Origin: Pyricularia pennisetigena
Taxonomy: Eukaryota > Ascomycota > Sordariomycetes > Magnaporthales > Pyriculariaceae
Length of the DNA stretch: 64,000 bases
Reading direction: 5' to 3'
Assembly (NCBI RefSeq): GCF_004337985.1
Contig: NC_043743.1
Coordinates: 2,208,909-2,272,908, forward strand
Shown piece after piece: positions 10,974 to 23,280 of this stretch (position 1 is its first letter; each line of letters opens with the position of its first letter). The position numbers were made by a program, and so were the translations under genes. Under the pieces are notes generated by a model. It did not search any database. It was not told the DNA's origin and worked only from the letters and a program-made list of their open reading frames with translations.

Positions 10974-11610
10974 GCCGGGTGGATTTTTGCTTGCCTGATT
11001 GGGAACCTAGGTATGCCAAGCGCTGCGCGTTGAATAATACAGAGATAACGGAGACTGTGTCACAATAGTCTGCTGTGGAAACAGACTATAAAAGTTGAAA
11101 AAATAGAGTAGCACTGATTCAAGATGACGGAATTGCGATTTTCTAGAAGCAAACAAACAAATAAACAGACAAAAAATAGTTTGGCTTGATTCTGTTTCTC
11201 ACAGGAAAGAAGAAGAAAAAAAGTCAAGCCCAGCACCTGTTCGCCCAAGAAACGAATGACTTGAACCCTGGACGGAAGCACCGGGAACCAACAGGGTTCA
11301 ATCATCTCGGCCCAAAACTGTCAAGTGCCACTCTGGACCAGACCTTTCCTCGGCGCGGTCGGCAACTGTACAGTACCTTGCTTGGCGCTATCGTTTTAGA
11401 GCCTGCAATGGTGCGATGGAACTCCATTTACCTTGCGCCCTTGGGCGATACAAGAATTTCAGATGAGACGGGGGACCCTTTTCCAATCTCAAAATTTCGG
11501 GGACGCGAAATTCGCAAGCGGGGGGTTGGAGTTGCGCTACAGAAAACCCCTGCCTGGAGGTCCGACCAGTTGGCCAGGCAGCACAAAAAGCACAAGTCTT
11601 TTTTTTTTTT

Positions 11611-12003
11611 NNNNNNNNNNNNNNNNNNNNNNNNNNNNNNNNNNNNNNNNNNNNNNNNNNNNNNNNNNNNNNNNNNNNNNNNNNNNNNNNNNNNNNNNNN
11701 NNNNNNNNNNNNNNNNNNNNNNNNNNNNNNNNNNNNNNNNNNNNNNNNNNNNNNNNNNNNNNNNNNNNNNNNNNNNNNNNNNNNNNNNNNNNNNNNNNNN
11801 NNNNNNNNNNNNNNNNNNNNNNNNNNNNNNNNNNNNNNNNNNNNNNNNNNNNNNNNNNNNNNNNNNNNNNNNNNNNNNNNNNNNNNNNNNNNNNNNNNNN
11901 NNNNNNNNNNNNNNNNNNNNNNNNNNNNNNNNNNNNNNNNNNNNNNNNNNNNNNNNNNNNNNNNNNNNNNNNNNNNNNNNNNNNNNNNNNNNNNNNNNNN
12001 NNN
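11611..12003. other. Assembly gap (393 N)
   Basis: Run of N directly after a T homopolymer (11600-11610), suggesting the assembly stopped in a low-complexity tract. Any frame spanning it is meaningless. Confidence 0.99.
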
Positions 12004-12926
12004 AATTATTCAAAAAACTCAAGCAAAAATGACGAAATGACTGGGATGTCCGGCGCAAATGGCTTCGGATTTAGGTTTTTCTACCGTTGAGTTTCTTTGA
12101 CCAAGGGCGGTCGTGGACTACAGGTCGCATCACCTTACCAAAGCTCCGAATCCGTTGCAGTTGCTGAACCTGTGATCTGATTTTCTACCCGCAATGGGAG
12201 GGGGCCTCCCCGGAACTCGACGAACAGCCCCCGCTGTGCTTTGAGCGGTCTACTTCCCTCATGGTGGCCTTTGCTAACAGTGTTCACTTGTCATGGCGTC
12301 GACAGGCGGCGCCCAGCCGCAACCTTTGACGAGATTGAAATTTTTTGAAAGTGCTGTTGACGTCCATCATCAGTGTTGGCGTGCCGAACGCCGCCAGCTA
12401 AGAGTGTAGGGATTTTGGCAGAGGCCCAGCGTGATAAAAACAGGACAATGCCTGCCTGTCGGGAACTTCATACTGGCACTGCAAGGGCCTGCAGTGCCAG
12501 GAAAAAGAAGGCCAAAGGATTCAAGTATCAGCCGCAGTTTGACGAGGAACGGTCCCGCCGTGCCGCCAAAGAGAGGACGAGACGGAACAACGCAAGGACT
12601 GATGCCCGGAAAGAAGGTGCCAGGTAAAGGCAGGCGGTGCGCAGAGCCGAAAGCAAAGAACCCGCGACTAGATTCGGCAGCGGCGCAAGTAAGTGCAGCC
12701 AGGGAGCAGGGAGGGAGTCACATGCAGTACAAATCCAAAAAGGAGGTTGCCCTGGCCGTCCGGAGCCTTTCCAATCATGGGAAGAGTTGATACTTACTTT
12801 GGAGGCCGAGATATTGGGGTGAAATATATCAAAGCAAATATCAGGGCCTGGCAACGAGCGCGCAAGCTATTGGCAGCAAGCAAGATATTGAAGCATAATT
12901 AAGCCCACCCACCCCCTACCTATTAC

Positions 12927-12950
12927 TTGCCTACTTGCCTACTTGCCTAC
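12927..12950 (+). repeat. Short tandem repeat, TTGCCTAC x3
   Basis: Three head-to-tail copies of TTGCCTAC inside a longer CTAC/CTTGC-rich stretch (12910-12990). Confidence 0.8.
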
Positions 12951-12990
12951 TCATGTACTTCTTTACCCATCTGCCTACCTACGTGCCTAC

Positions 12991-13017
<27 letters not shown>
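12991..13017 (+). repeat. Poly-T tract (27 T)
   Basis: Uninterrupted T run next to the CTAC-rich repeat. Confidence 0.95.
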
Positions 13018-13021
<4 letters not shown>

Positions 13022-13750
13022 GGTACCTATGTGTGAAATAAGTTGCTATGCATATGTTTGTATTGTTCAAATTAGATTGATTATTTTCAACGTCAAATTT
13101 ATGCAGTCGCCTAGGCAGCCATCTTAGTTTGCTGCCTGATTTACCTACCCTGCACTCGAGCCGAGTCTTGAACAGCTAGCTTTTCACAACAATTCTACCT
13201 CAAGACATGAGCACCACCCGAAATTGAGATTTTGGACTTCGGATCCCAGCAACTCTCGGCCCGCGGCGATCACCACCGTTTCAGTATTCTCGGTATATAT
13301 GGCTTGGCTTTTCACGAAAGCGCTTCCCCCTCGTGGGTGGATACTGGAACAGACAGTCCATTGGACAGCAGGACAACCAAGAGGGGCAACGGTTTTCAGC
13401 TGTCCGGGGTCTTGATGTCCATCGACTGTTTTCGGCTTGCCGACGACGGCCGCGACTGCAGTGCAGACCCAACGGGTGCCTGTTTTGGACTGGGCAGCTG
13501 AAATATAATGGAGTTTTGAGGGCCGAGATTCCCAAGGCAGCAGGGCCATGTCTGTTGAGAGACTGACTCCCCAGTCGGCTTTTTGCATTTTATTTTACAT
13601 TTGATGTTCGGAATACTTGTTCCTATTTCAATACCGCCAATTTATCATGACCTTTTCTCATCATCTCATGGCAGATTTCTGGTGGTGTTTGTGTGAACTT
13701 GTACTCCTGATTCCCGGCTACTAACCAAAACGGAGTCAACCGTTTTCAAG

Positions 13751-15817
13751 ATGAGGTTCAATGACCTTGGGCGCGTGCCATGGCTCGCGCTTCTGGTATC
13801 AGGAGCCCTGGGGCAGCGCATTGTAGACGTCACAGATCTAAGAATATTTTCAAGCCTGGTCTGTCCACCACCTTTTCATGTGCCTCGAACACGTACTCGA
13901 TCGTGTGGTTTGCTACTATAGCACTAACACCACACCACTGCGCCCAGGCACCATGTGCAGCATCCGCCATCTCACTTCACATCATGTCCCAGACGAGCTC
14001 CAACTGCCCTCAGGCTGCGACGGAGCTCCAAGAATGCGTCTGCACCAAAAACAGTCAACTTGCCGCCATTTCCTCGGCCATGTCGCTTTCGGTCAGCGAC
14101 AACTGCGGCTCAACCGCCACCGACGACCAAACCTCGGCTGCGTCCGTCCTGTCGGCGTACTGCGCCCAAAAGACCCCTTCGGCAATGCCGACCCTACGAC
14201 CCCCGGAATTTCCAGTGTCGCAGTACATCACGGACTTTGTCGAGTTCGAACAACTTGCACCCTGCGCCAGCAGTGCGCTTTCGTATGCTGTGCAGAGCAT
14301 GGTGAGCAGCAACCAAGATCACCATCCCGCGGGATGGCGTGGGTGTTGAGAAAGAACATGTATATCCTGACCGTGTCGCCCACCAAAATAGACCAACACC
14401 TACTGTCCGCGAGACCCAGTTGGCCTGGCCATGTGCGCCTGTCAAAGAAACCAGAACTCTCAGTCCATCAGCCGGGTCATCGACTCTTCTGTGAGATACA
14501 GCTGCGCATCCCACTCGGCAGACATGACTTCGGCGCAGGGAATGTTTTCAGCATACTGCAAAATGGCGGACTCGGGAACTACGGCTTTTCCTGTTCCGTC
14601 GCCTCCCCCTGGAGATAGTACGTTGAGATTCTTTTTCCATGGAACAAAAAAAAGCTTTTGGAAGCGTCAAAGCGGGTCGGATGCTTATGAATATGAATTG
14701 CAGTGTCTTATTTCGTAACTGCTCTTCCTCAGTTCAAATCTCTGGCTTCTTGTGCGCAACACGTCGTCTCATTCGCTATATCATCTGTGAGTTGGTACAC
14801 CTTTACATTGCGCACTTTTTTTTTTGGGAAAACTGCACTTGCTGACATGGATGCCGCAAAAGCAAATCAGCCAGTACTGCCCACAGGGCGTGCAGGCCTT
14901 GGCCTCTTGCGTCTGCATCAAGGAGAGCATGTCGTCGTCGGTTTCCAGCAGCATCTCGTCCAATGTCAAGTTTTCCTGCTCCACAACGGCGAATCAAGAC
15001 CTCACTTCTGCGCTGTCAGTCTTTGGCTTCTACTGCAGTGCCGCGAGGGGGCAGGTTAAAGCGACGGGCATCTCGGAATCGAGTGAGTCGACTTGCAGAG
15101 TGAGCCTGAGACGGATGACGGAAAACGCAAATACTGACGATCCATGTTGATGCAGTCGCACAATCGTACCCTCCGGCACAGACGGGAAGCAACAGCGGGC
15201 AACCCGGACCGGGTCAGTCAGGCGCAGCAGGGCAGGACGGCTCAGTGGACGGCGGCAGCGGGCCCAACACGGGCATAATAGCCGGCGCGGTGGTCGGCAG
15301 CGTGGTGCTGCTGCTGCTGACCGGAGTCGCCGTCTTCTTCCTGATGCGCCGAGCACGGCTCAACAGTCCGTCGGCCTCGAAGCCTTACGGGCGGCCAACC
15401 TCACCGGAGCACCATTACAAGCCTGAGATGGACGGCGTCGCTACGCAGATTACCCAACTTCCGCCGGCCCAGAGCCCAGTCGGCAATCAACAGAGGCAGG
15501 AACTGCCTATTGGTAGCGGTATAGTCTCGCCTCTATCTGCGGGTCCCGCCACCTCTGAGCTGCACGGCACCGACAGCCCGGTTTCTCCGCAGACTGCGGG
15601 GTATCGGACTTATGGCTTCCAAGACCAGAACCTGCAGATGCAGCGCTCAGAGTTGCAGGGAGCTCAGCCGCATCCTGGAGTTTCCAGCCAGAACAGCTTC
15701 AACGTTCATAATGGGACACCAGCGAACATGACGTGGCATTCTGGGCCAGTTCCCGAATACTCGGAGCTTGATGGAACGAGTAATACAAGAGGGCAACCAG
15801 AAGAAGGAAGAAGGTAA
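13751..15817 (+). CDS. Cell-surface protein with three six-cysteine (CFEM-like) modules, one TM helix and a cytoplasmic tail, 550 aa
   Basis: Six exons: 13751-13858, 13948-14301, 14392-14617, 14704-14786, 14863-15082 and 15156-15817. Every junction is in phase and the first intron has a CACTAAC branch. The N terminus is a signal peptide (WLALLVSGALGQ). Then come three copies of one module with invariant spacing C-x16-C-P-x8-C-x-C-x20-C-x17/18-C; each last Cys follows Tyr in a T/SA..VF..YC-like motif. A Gly/Ser/Gln linker leads to one transmembrane helix (VVGSVVLLLLTGVAVFFL), a basic stop-transfer RRARL and a tail of about 150 residues rich in Pro, Ser and Gln. The layout is that of a wall-anchored sensor or receptor. 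The modules resemble CFEM domains (haem or ligand binding, appressorium receptors) but have six rather than eight cysteines, so the assignment is tentative. Confidence 0.82.
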
Positions 15818-16885
15818 TAGCTAATCTCAGGTAGTTTGTAACTGCATATATCACATGAGAAATACTAAGTCATAATCACAAACTGCAGTATCTTTCTTAT
15901 AAAAAAGGGGTGGAAAGGCTGTAGGCTGGCCACATGACAACTAAAGTCACACAAACAATGTTGAGGAAAATGCTCAGAATTCATCACCTCGCAGCCTGAC
16001 CACCCCAGTTGTTATCGACCATCCATACGACAAAGTCGTCACGGCGGTGCTGTTAAGGACGTGGCAGCTTGCTGGAAGTGAGAGTATCAGCTTGGAGTGA
16101 GTGCTTTTTTTTTTTCTTGCTTTCTTTTCTTTCTCGTCTATCTCTTTCCTTGCTCTGTGATGATTACAAACAAACAAACAAAAAAAGGCTAAACTGGATA
16201 CATCTCGGGTGCTTTGTAGCTCCGATATTCAGTGGCTACCAGTGTTCATCCAAGACTGGTCTCATGAGATGCATCGACTGAAATCACCAATGGACATGAA
16301 CGACTGGGCCGAGGCCATTATTCTTATTCTCCAGCTCTGGCCGGAGCAGAGCATTGTGTATTCCTGGAGGTAGAATTGACGCGCAGACTTGACTTGTCAA
16401 GCCAAGCCGACAAGAAAAGAAAAGAAAAAACATCGTTTCCTTGACAACCAAGTTGAAAGCCTTAACAGAGGCCCTCGGCGCTGCCGTGACCGGTACCAAC
16501 GTTGTATTTTGTCGAACCACCCCTGCTGTTGAAAATACTACTTCCCCCGCACTCTTGGGTCCCTGGAAATGACCTCATTGTCACCGATTGCAGGGCGGAG
16601 CAGCCGTCGCTGTGCATGACCATGACAGATTCCAAGAACGGAGAAAATGCCTGCGCGCGGGGTGCTGGGAAGCTTTTGTTCGGGTCAATGGGGTCCGGCA
16701 TATTGCAGAGATGCGGCTAAAGAGGACAAGCCAAGACAAAAACAAAAAAAAAAAAAAAAAAGCCTTTGGTCTTTTATGTCTTTTATAAGGAGCCGCGAGA
16801 TGTTCGGGCCCCCTGTTCTTACAACACGGGTAGCAATTGACTGCAATCCTTGGCCGAGTACCTGGAAAAGAAGTGTGCGTGCAAA
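15818..16885. other. Intergenic
   Basis: Contains short T- and A-rich tracts (16105-16140, 16740-16761). A 79-codon minus-strand frame at 16462-16701 is not supported by splice or start context. Confidence 0.45.
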
Positions 16886-18630
16886 ATGGCCGGTATGAAA
16901 TTCTTGTCACTGCTGCTTGCCTCTACTGGGCTGGCGCAGGGTAAATACATTGTGCCGGGGGCTCGTGTAAGTGAAAGACTTTGGTTCACCGCAATAAAAA
17001 CCACTACCACCGTCAACTGCTAATCTAAGCTCTGCAACACAAAGTGGCGCGACACCAAAGGCGAGCTGGTCAACGCGCACGCCGGCGGCGTCACCATCGA
17101 CCATGAGACGGGCAAGTTCTGGTGGTTCGGCGAGTACAAGATCGAGGGCCAGGAGGAAGGCGGCGGCGTGTCGGTGTACAGCTCGGACGACCTGGCGACC
17201 TGGGAGCCTCACGGCCTGGCCCTGGCGCCGGTCGACGGCCACCCGTACATATCGCCCGAGCACATCATCCAGCGGCCCAAGGTGGTCTACTCCAACGCGA
17301 CGGGCAACTACCACATGTGGTGGCACGCCGACAACTCGACCTACGGCTGGCTGCTGCAGGGCTTCGCCACGTCGCCAAACATCTCGGGCCCCTACACCTT
17401 TGTGGACGCCGTCGCGCCCCTCGGCAACTGGAGCCAGGACTTTGGCATCTTCACCGACTACAAGGACGGGAGGTCCTACTCGCTCTACTCCAACGGCGAC
17501 CGCAGGGACGCGAGGGACAACTACATCACTAGGTTCAACGACGAGATCACGGACCTCGAGGAGGTCGTCTACCGCTTCCACAAGTACGACCTCGAGGCCC
17601 CAAACATTGTGCAGACCGACAAGTCCTACTATATCCTCATGAGCCACAAGACGGGATACCGTCCCAATGACGTTGTGAGTACTGAGAGGCAGTAATTTCT
17701 TTTTCTTTTTTTTTTTTTTCTTTTTTGATCGTGCTCCGCTCCTTGTCCACTAACCTCGAGCAGGTTGCCATGCGTGCCGATAGCCTTTCCGGACCTTGGT
17801 CGCAGCCTTTCACGATCGCACCGAGGGGAACAAGGACGTATAGCTCACAGTCCGGCAACAACCTTCGCATCGTAGGAACGGAGCAGACGACATATCTCTA
17901 GTAGGGTTTTCTCCAGCCGCCGCCATCTTCGTCTCTTTTGCTCGTGTCCCTCGCAAGTCCATTCATTAACACGGACCCACTCACCCTTTGCAGCCTCGGC
18001 GACCAATGGGACCTCAACTCCCTCTGGGAAAGCCGATACATCTGGCTCCCGCTCGAGATAGACGACGACAAGAAGACGCTGTCGGCAGCCTGGCACGACG
18101 TGTACGACCTGGACGTCAAGACGGGCCGCTGGCGCCCGGTCGAGGGCAAGACGTACTACAGCAGCGACGCGACGGTGGCGGGGAACGCGTTCCGGCAGGA
18201 GGCCAACTTTGCGTCGGGCGGGGCCATCGTGACGGGCATCTACGGCAACGACAGCTCCGTGACGTTTCACGGGGTCGAGGGCGCCGGCAAGCCGCAGTGG
18301 GTGTCGTTCGTCTACCAAAACACGGACGACATGGACTTTGGCAACCAGCCCGGCGGCACGCCCGACCGCATCGGCGGGTCGTGGCAGCTGAGGAGGATCA
18401 GCAGCGTCGTCGTCAACGGGGACGACGACAACGTCGAGTCGCTCTACCAGAGGGACACGGTGAAGGGCGTGCTGGCGAGCGCGCCGCTGTTGCTGACGCT
18501 GGAGGAGGGCGCCAACAACACCATCACCATTGGAGGGCTGAGCAACGGGTTTGACTTTAAGGGCGCTGATATCGACAGGATTATCGTCTACCCGCCCGAG
18601 GAACAGGTCGAGACTACGGACAACCGTTGA
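16886..18630 (+). CDS. Secreted GH43 glycoside hydrolase, galactan 1,3-beta-galactosidase type (subfamily 24-like), 494 aa
   Basis: Exons 16886-16966, 17045-17674, 17764-17900 and 17994-18630. All junctions are in phase, and intron 2 has a long T-rich tract. A short signal peptide (FLSLLLASTGLAQG) precedes a five-bladed propeller that starts WRDTKGELVNAHAGG, where most GH43s have their catalytic Asp. Here, as known for subfamily 24 exo-beta-1,3-galactanases, that base is absent. SQDFGIFTDYKDG carries the modulating Asp and LEAPNIV (Glu about residue 211) the general acid. The last ~150 residues form a beta-sandwich-like carbohydrate-binding region. The likely substrate is the beta-1,3-galactan backbone of arabinogalactan proteins. 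Glycosylation sites and the signal peptide fit an extracellular enzyme. Confidence 0.88.
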
Positions 18631-19100
18631 GAGCATTCTTTGGATAAGTGTTTCACACGGAAGCACCGCACGTGGATGACGTTTTTCATGCAAATGCACT
18701 GGAGCCGTCTGTGCAGTGGCCGTTGGTCTAGGCTGGGTCGGTTATTTGGCTCCAGCATGCATATTTAGACCATTTTTATTTGTAAAAACTCTGGTGGTTT
18801 ACGCACCTCCGGCCATTGTCTCGGTACAAAAGCTCTGTGCGTCCTGTCTAGTGCCCTATTCTGTAACATGATTCAGCAGTCAGCAGTCAACAGATAGCTC
18901 GTATGCAACGCCAAGATCCGTAAAGCCTTTGCGCGTACGACACCTGAGATGCCGCCCCACGATCTTATAAGCTTTTTTTTTTTTTTTAATTGCCCTTTTT
19001 GAACTTTCTCAGCTTCACCTCGGCATTATTTGTATAGAGCAACACAAAACATAGTCGACTGTAACAGCAACAAGGAAACCACAATCGCAGAAAGATTGCG
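18631..19100. other. Intergenic
   Basis: 3' flank of the GH43 and promoter of the methyltransferase, with a T tract at about 18973-18987. No gene seen. Confidence 0.5.
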
Positions 19101-19441
19101 ATGTTGGCCGAAATGCAAGCTGAGAAGCCCAACATGGCGGCAATCGGTGACAAAAAGACCAAGGTCCAGCTCACCGGGACTCAAGGGACGCTTCTTGCGA
19201 CGCTGTATGCGCGCTATCTCGATTTGAAGTCGAACAACTCGGTGTTTGGTGACCGCTGGGCCGCCCACGTCGTGGACCAGATCGATTGGGACTGGGGCCA
19301 ATTCAACTTCAGCAGGATGTTCCCTTACCTGATCTCGATGCGCGGACGCCAGATTGACGCCTACACGTTGCGTTTCCTAGAGAAGCACAAGGCGACCGGC
19401 GCGACCGTAGTTCGTGAGTTCTAACCCCACAACCGACCAGA

Positions 19442-19475
<34 letters not shown>

Positions 19476-20310
19476 GAACAAATCCACTCAGACGGCATGT
19501 TTGCTGATGGCGGAAATCCAGACATGGCATGTGGTCTGGACGGGCGCGTACACCGGATGGTCGACCACTACGGCGGAGAGCTCCCGGCGCGAGTCGTTTG
19601 GATCGAGGCCGACTTTCCCGAGGTCATGGAGCTGCGCAAAAAGCTGCTCCCCCAACCCCGCGTGTCCCAGGACGGCGGCGAGTACAGGCAGGATTGCTCT
19701 TCGGTCTTGGAGAAGACCTGGATCGCCTCCCTGCCCACCGACAAGCCGGTGCTGCTCATTGCCGAGGGTCTGGCGTTCTACCTCGAGCCGCACGTGGGCA
19801 AGAAGATGTTCCGAGACCTGACGGAGAGCCTGCGACACGCGCCGGGCGGGGGCGAGGTCGTGCTCGACTGCATCGGTACCAACATTGTTCGATGGCAGAG
19901 TGAGTGTACCCGCGCATATTTTTCTTCCCCCTGTTGTCGTCCAGATTCCCGGCAAAACCCTTTGGGGGGAAAAGAAGAAAAAGAAACAATCGCTGACATT
20001 TTGCTTTGTCCCCCCTCTTTGCGACACTTTCTTAGGCTGGATCGCAGCTATTCAAGCCGTCAAGGCCGAGTTCAGCTGGGGAATCGATAGAGGCTACGAG
20101 GTCGCAGCTTGTCACCCGTCGCTGCACCTGCTTGAAGATATCATATACGCCAACCTCCCCGGGTTTGAAGTGATGGACTGGTGGAACAAGTTCCTGCTGT
20201 GGACCACGCGAGGCCCGACGCCGACGTTTGGCCGTATTCTGAGGCTGAAGTTTGATGATGACGATGATGATTTGAACCCAACCCTCGAAAAGGAAAGTTG
20301 GTATATGTGA
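19101..20310 (+). CDS. Leucine carboxyl methyltransferase (LCM)-family O-methyltransferase, 331 aa
   Basis: Exons 19101-19413, 19492-19899 and 20036-20310, both introns phase 1. Family features are the N-terminal TLLATLYARYLDLKSNN segment (substrate lid), DMACGLDGRVHRM in the SAM-binding loop, VVWIEADFPEVMELR with the acidic ribose ligand, and PVLLIAEGLAFYL before the catalytic face. This is the Ppm1/TcmP-like group, which methylates carboxyl or hydroxyl groups. True Ppm1 acts on the PP2A C terminus, whereas many fungal paralogues act on small molecules; the sequence does not decide between them. The protein ends with an unusual DDDDDD run. Intron 1 contains a 31-T homopolymer directly before the acceptor. 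A P450 gene lies 1.15 kb downstream on the same strand. Confidence 0.83.
19444..19474 (+). repeat. Poly-T tract (31 T) inside an intron
   Basis: Uninterrupted T run within intron 1 of the LCM-type gene, replacing the usual short polypyrimidine tract. Confidence 0.95.
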
Positions 20311-21461
20311 CATGTTGGCAAAGTAATTTTCTCGTTGATGCGGTGTTTGGCCCCCTGCAACTGTCCAGACACACACACCAACTGTGATGAAACTGAACCG
20401 GGACCGGATGGCAGTGTCCGCGACAGAAGGGCTGAGCCTGCGGCTGGTCGGTTTGATTCAGAGGTCAAGTCAGTCGGCTCCGGTCGCGTTTTTTTTTTTT
20501 TTTTTTCATGGGCCAACCATATCCGGAAATATACAAGTTGATGATGATTGAATTTGAATTGTTTCCCTAATTCTTTTCTGTAATGTGCAATGCTCCTAGT
20601 AGAGCAAGAAGAGACCCAAGAGTTTTGTCGCAAACTTGAACAAAAGGCAACCTTATTTTATCTTGCCTCCAATCAAGTTACTTCAAATGATAATTGCAGG
20701 CTTGGCAGGGGCTTCTGGGACGCCGGCACACGAAAGGGTCTTCCCGATTGCCGATCATGAGTAACCACCCAAAGTTGTGTGGGTGTGGTACAGCATCTTG
20801 GGCAGGGAGCTTCGTATATTTCGTAATAAGCAAACCGGTTAACCGCAACCCCATAGCGGACAGGCTTCGCCAACAATCTCAATAAAATATCGCCCAAGTT
20901 GGCCCCAACTCCCAAACATTCAGTACTTTGTACTTTGTAAATCGGCCCCTTCCTCCCACGCTCCCACTGAGCCTTGCGAATGTCCTCCCCGCCTTCGCGC
21001 ATAGTAGTACGGCAAATAATTTGAAAGTGGATATGGCCCCACACGAGAACCCCGTGGCTGCGCTTTGGGCCTGAAGAGACGTTTCGAAACGTGGGAATCG
21101 GGGGGGCAATAGGTAAAAGAAAAGTCAATTGTTACGCTTGTCAGGTGGGTAGGCCGGTCCTTTATTGTGGGATAACTTGGCGACGAGGGGTTGGAGGCGA
21201 TGCTGGCCGGGCCGTGCTTTTTGTGTGTTTGAGAATCTTTCAACACCACCAACCAATGCCTTTGCGCAACGTCACCATCACCGCGTTCAAATCGACGGTG
21301 TTTCCCCATTAGAAAGAAGCAGAAGAAAAAAAAAAGAAAGCGCTGGCGCTCTGGTCTATAGGGGGAGCCAGTAATATTTGTGCAGAGCACTATATTCGTT
21401 TACCACTTTTTTTTTACCCACGCGCACTTTGTAAATTGCTGTAACAAAAACAAAATTCACC
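20311..21461. other. Intergenic, promoter region of the P450 gene
   Basis: No gene supported. Holds a T tract (about 20490-20506) and the palindrome at 21079-21092. Minus-strand frames here are short and A/T-tract-derived. Confidence 0.5.
21079..21092. promoter_or_regulatory. Perfect 14-bp palindrome, possible dimeric factor site
   Basis: ACGTTTCGAAACGT lies about 370 bp upstream of the P450 start. The sequence is a perfect palindrome; a role as an operator-like binding site is only inference. Confidence 0.3.
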
Positions 21462-23280
21462 ATGGCGGGGGGAAGTTTACCGCTCGAGATACTTGATCGC
21501 ATCTCGCTTGGTCGCGTGCTCGCCGGCATCTCTCTCTTCGTCGTGACCTCTTTCGTTGTCGATATTCTTCAACAGCCCAGTTATCCCAAGTCCTTGCCGC
21601 GTGTCGGATACGGCTCGGGACCCATCGCGACAATCAGGAACTGGCTTGGCTACGTCTTCAAGTTCCCCCAATGGGTTGATTCTGGGTATAAAAAGGTTGG
21701 TCCCTGCTATAATGGAGCCCGTGATGCCTGCGCCGCCATCTCGCTAACTAATCTCATCCTGTGCTGCCCATATAGTACTCCAAGGAGGGCAAGGCGTTCG
21801 TGGTGCCCTCGGCCCCATCGAGACCCCAAGAGATCGTCGTCCCCCGCACGCAGACAGCATGGATGCTGGACCTCCCCGAACGGCAATTGTCGTCTGCGCA
21901 CGCGCAAAGCGATGTTTTGTACAGCGAATACCAGTTCCTCGGCCCCGAGTTTGCGACCGACCCCTTCCACATCAACATCATACATCGTAACCTTACCCGC
22001 CACCTGTCGACCCTGATACCCTCGCTCCAGGATGAAGTGCAGGTCGCCGTCGACGAGACCTTTGGCACCGACACGGAGAACTGGAAGGAGTTCAACCTGT
22101 GGGAGTCGTGGGTCAAGCTCGTGCCGTCCGTCATCAACCGCGTCCTGGTCGGGCCCGACCTCTGTCGCAGCAAGGAGCTGCTCAACAGCATGGTGCACTT
22201 TGCCGACACGGTGGTGATGAACAGCTTCATCCTGAGCCTGTTCCCCAAGACCCTGCAGCCCATCATGGGGCGCGCTCTCGCCGTTCAGAACTGGCGCCTC
22301 TATCGGAAAGCGCACAAGATCCTCGAGCCGGTGGTCAACGAGCGCTTGGAGATGATGGCGCGCAAGGAGGCCGGCAAGGATGCCAAGCTGGCCGACTGGG
22401 AGCCCTCGGAAGACTTCATCACCTGGGCCATCCGCATGGCGCGCAACGAAGGGCGGTCCGGGGAGCTCAACTCTGTGCACATCACCAAGCGCCTGCTGCC
22501 CATCGAGTTTGCGGCGATCCACACGACCGTCATAACGGGCCACTTTCTGCTCCTCGATCTGCTGACGTCCGACCCGAAAAGGGGCTTCATGGACGCCATC
22601 CGCGAGGAGACGTCGCGCGTGCTGCAGGGCTCCGGTGGGCGGTGGACCAAGGACGACCTGTGGAACCTCTACCGCACCGACAGCGCCATCCGCGAGAGCC
22701 AGCGCCTCAGCATCTTTGCCACGTCCCTCACCAAGCGCAAGGTCATTGCGCCCGAGGGCATCACCAACCCCGTAGAGGGCTGGCACGTGCCGCAGGGCGG
22801 GTACCTGATGCTCAACCTCGACGGTCCCCAGCACGACGAGGACCTCTACGAGAACCCCAGGGAGTACGACGCGTTCCGCTTCTCGCGGCCGCGCGAGGAG
22901 TACGAGGCCCGCCCGGCGGACAAGAAGGATCTCGAGGAGTACATGCAGCTCAAGAAACTTGGCATGGTCACCACTGGCGATTCCCACCTGGCGTTTGGGC
23001 ACGGCAGGCATGCATGGTAAGTTCTTTTTTTTTCCCTCTCTTTTCGTTCGTCCTGACGACTTTAATGCGGATGTTTGACTGACGAGACCTCGTCAAACCC
23101 AACAACAGCCCCGGCCGATTCTTTGTCGCGCACATGCTCAAAATGACTTTGGCCCACCTGCTGTGTAACTACGAGTTGGAGCCATTGCCGGAAAAGCCAA
23201 AGGCCTCTTGGATGGGTCAGCTAGTTATTCCTCCAGTTGACGTCAAGATCCGACTTCGCAGGCGAAAGGGGACTGCTTGA
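21462..23280 (+). CDS. Cytochrome P450 monooxygenase, 548 aa
   Basis: Exons 21462-21695, 21776-23016 and 23109-23280. An N-terminal hydrophobic segment (VLAGISLFVVTSFVV) anchors it in the ER. The I-helix motif is FAAIHTT, in place of AGxxT. The K-helix ExxR is ESQR, and the heme-binding loop reads FGHGRHACPGRFF only when exons 2 and 3 are joined: the codon of the thiolate Cys492 is split TG|C by the last intron. This confirms the splice. The AIHTT-type I-helix is typical of ascomycete P450s such as ent-kaurene and other terpenoid or alkaloid hydroxylases, but the substrate is unknown. The same-strand methyltransferase upstream may work with it; no polyketide, peptide or terpene synthase is present here. 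Confidence 0.9.

Larger units (their letters stand above)
10974..13750. other. Gene-poor region with an assembly gap
   Basis: Holds the gap at 11611-12003, a TTGCCTAC octamer repeat and a 27-T tract. Several short frames at 12370-12860 and 13184-13588 have some coding-like composition (a Lys/Arg-rich peptide near 12500-12627). They have no good start, splice signals or known domain, so I leave them uncalled; they could be transposon remnants. Confidence 0.4.

Noticed and set aside
11186..12058. ORFs running through the N gap
   Set aside because: They exist only because N codons are not read as stops.
16907..18699. Two long minus-strand ORFs (246 and 284 codons)
   Set aside because: Antisense shadows of the GH43 exons.
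21707..23011. 434-codon minus-strand ORF
   Set aside because: Antisense shadow of the P450 exon; no domain, and produced by GC-rich third positions of the real gene.
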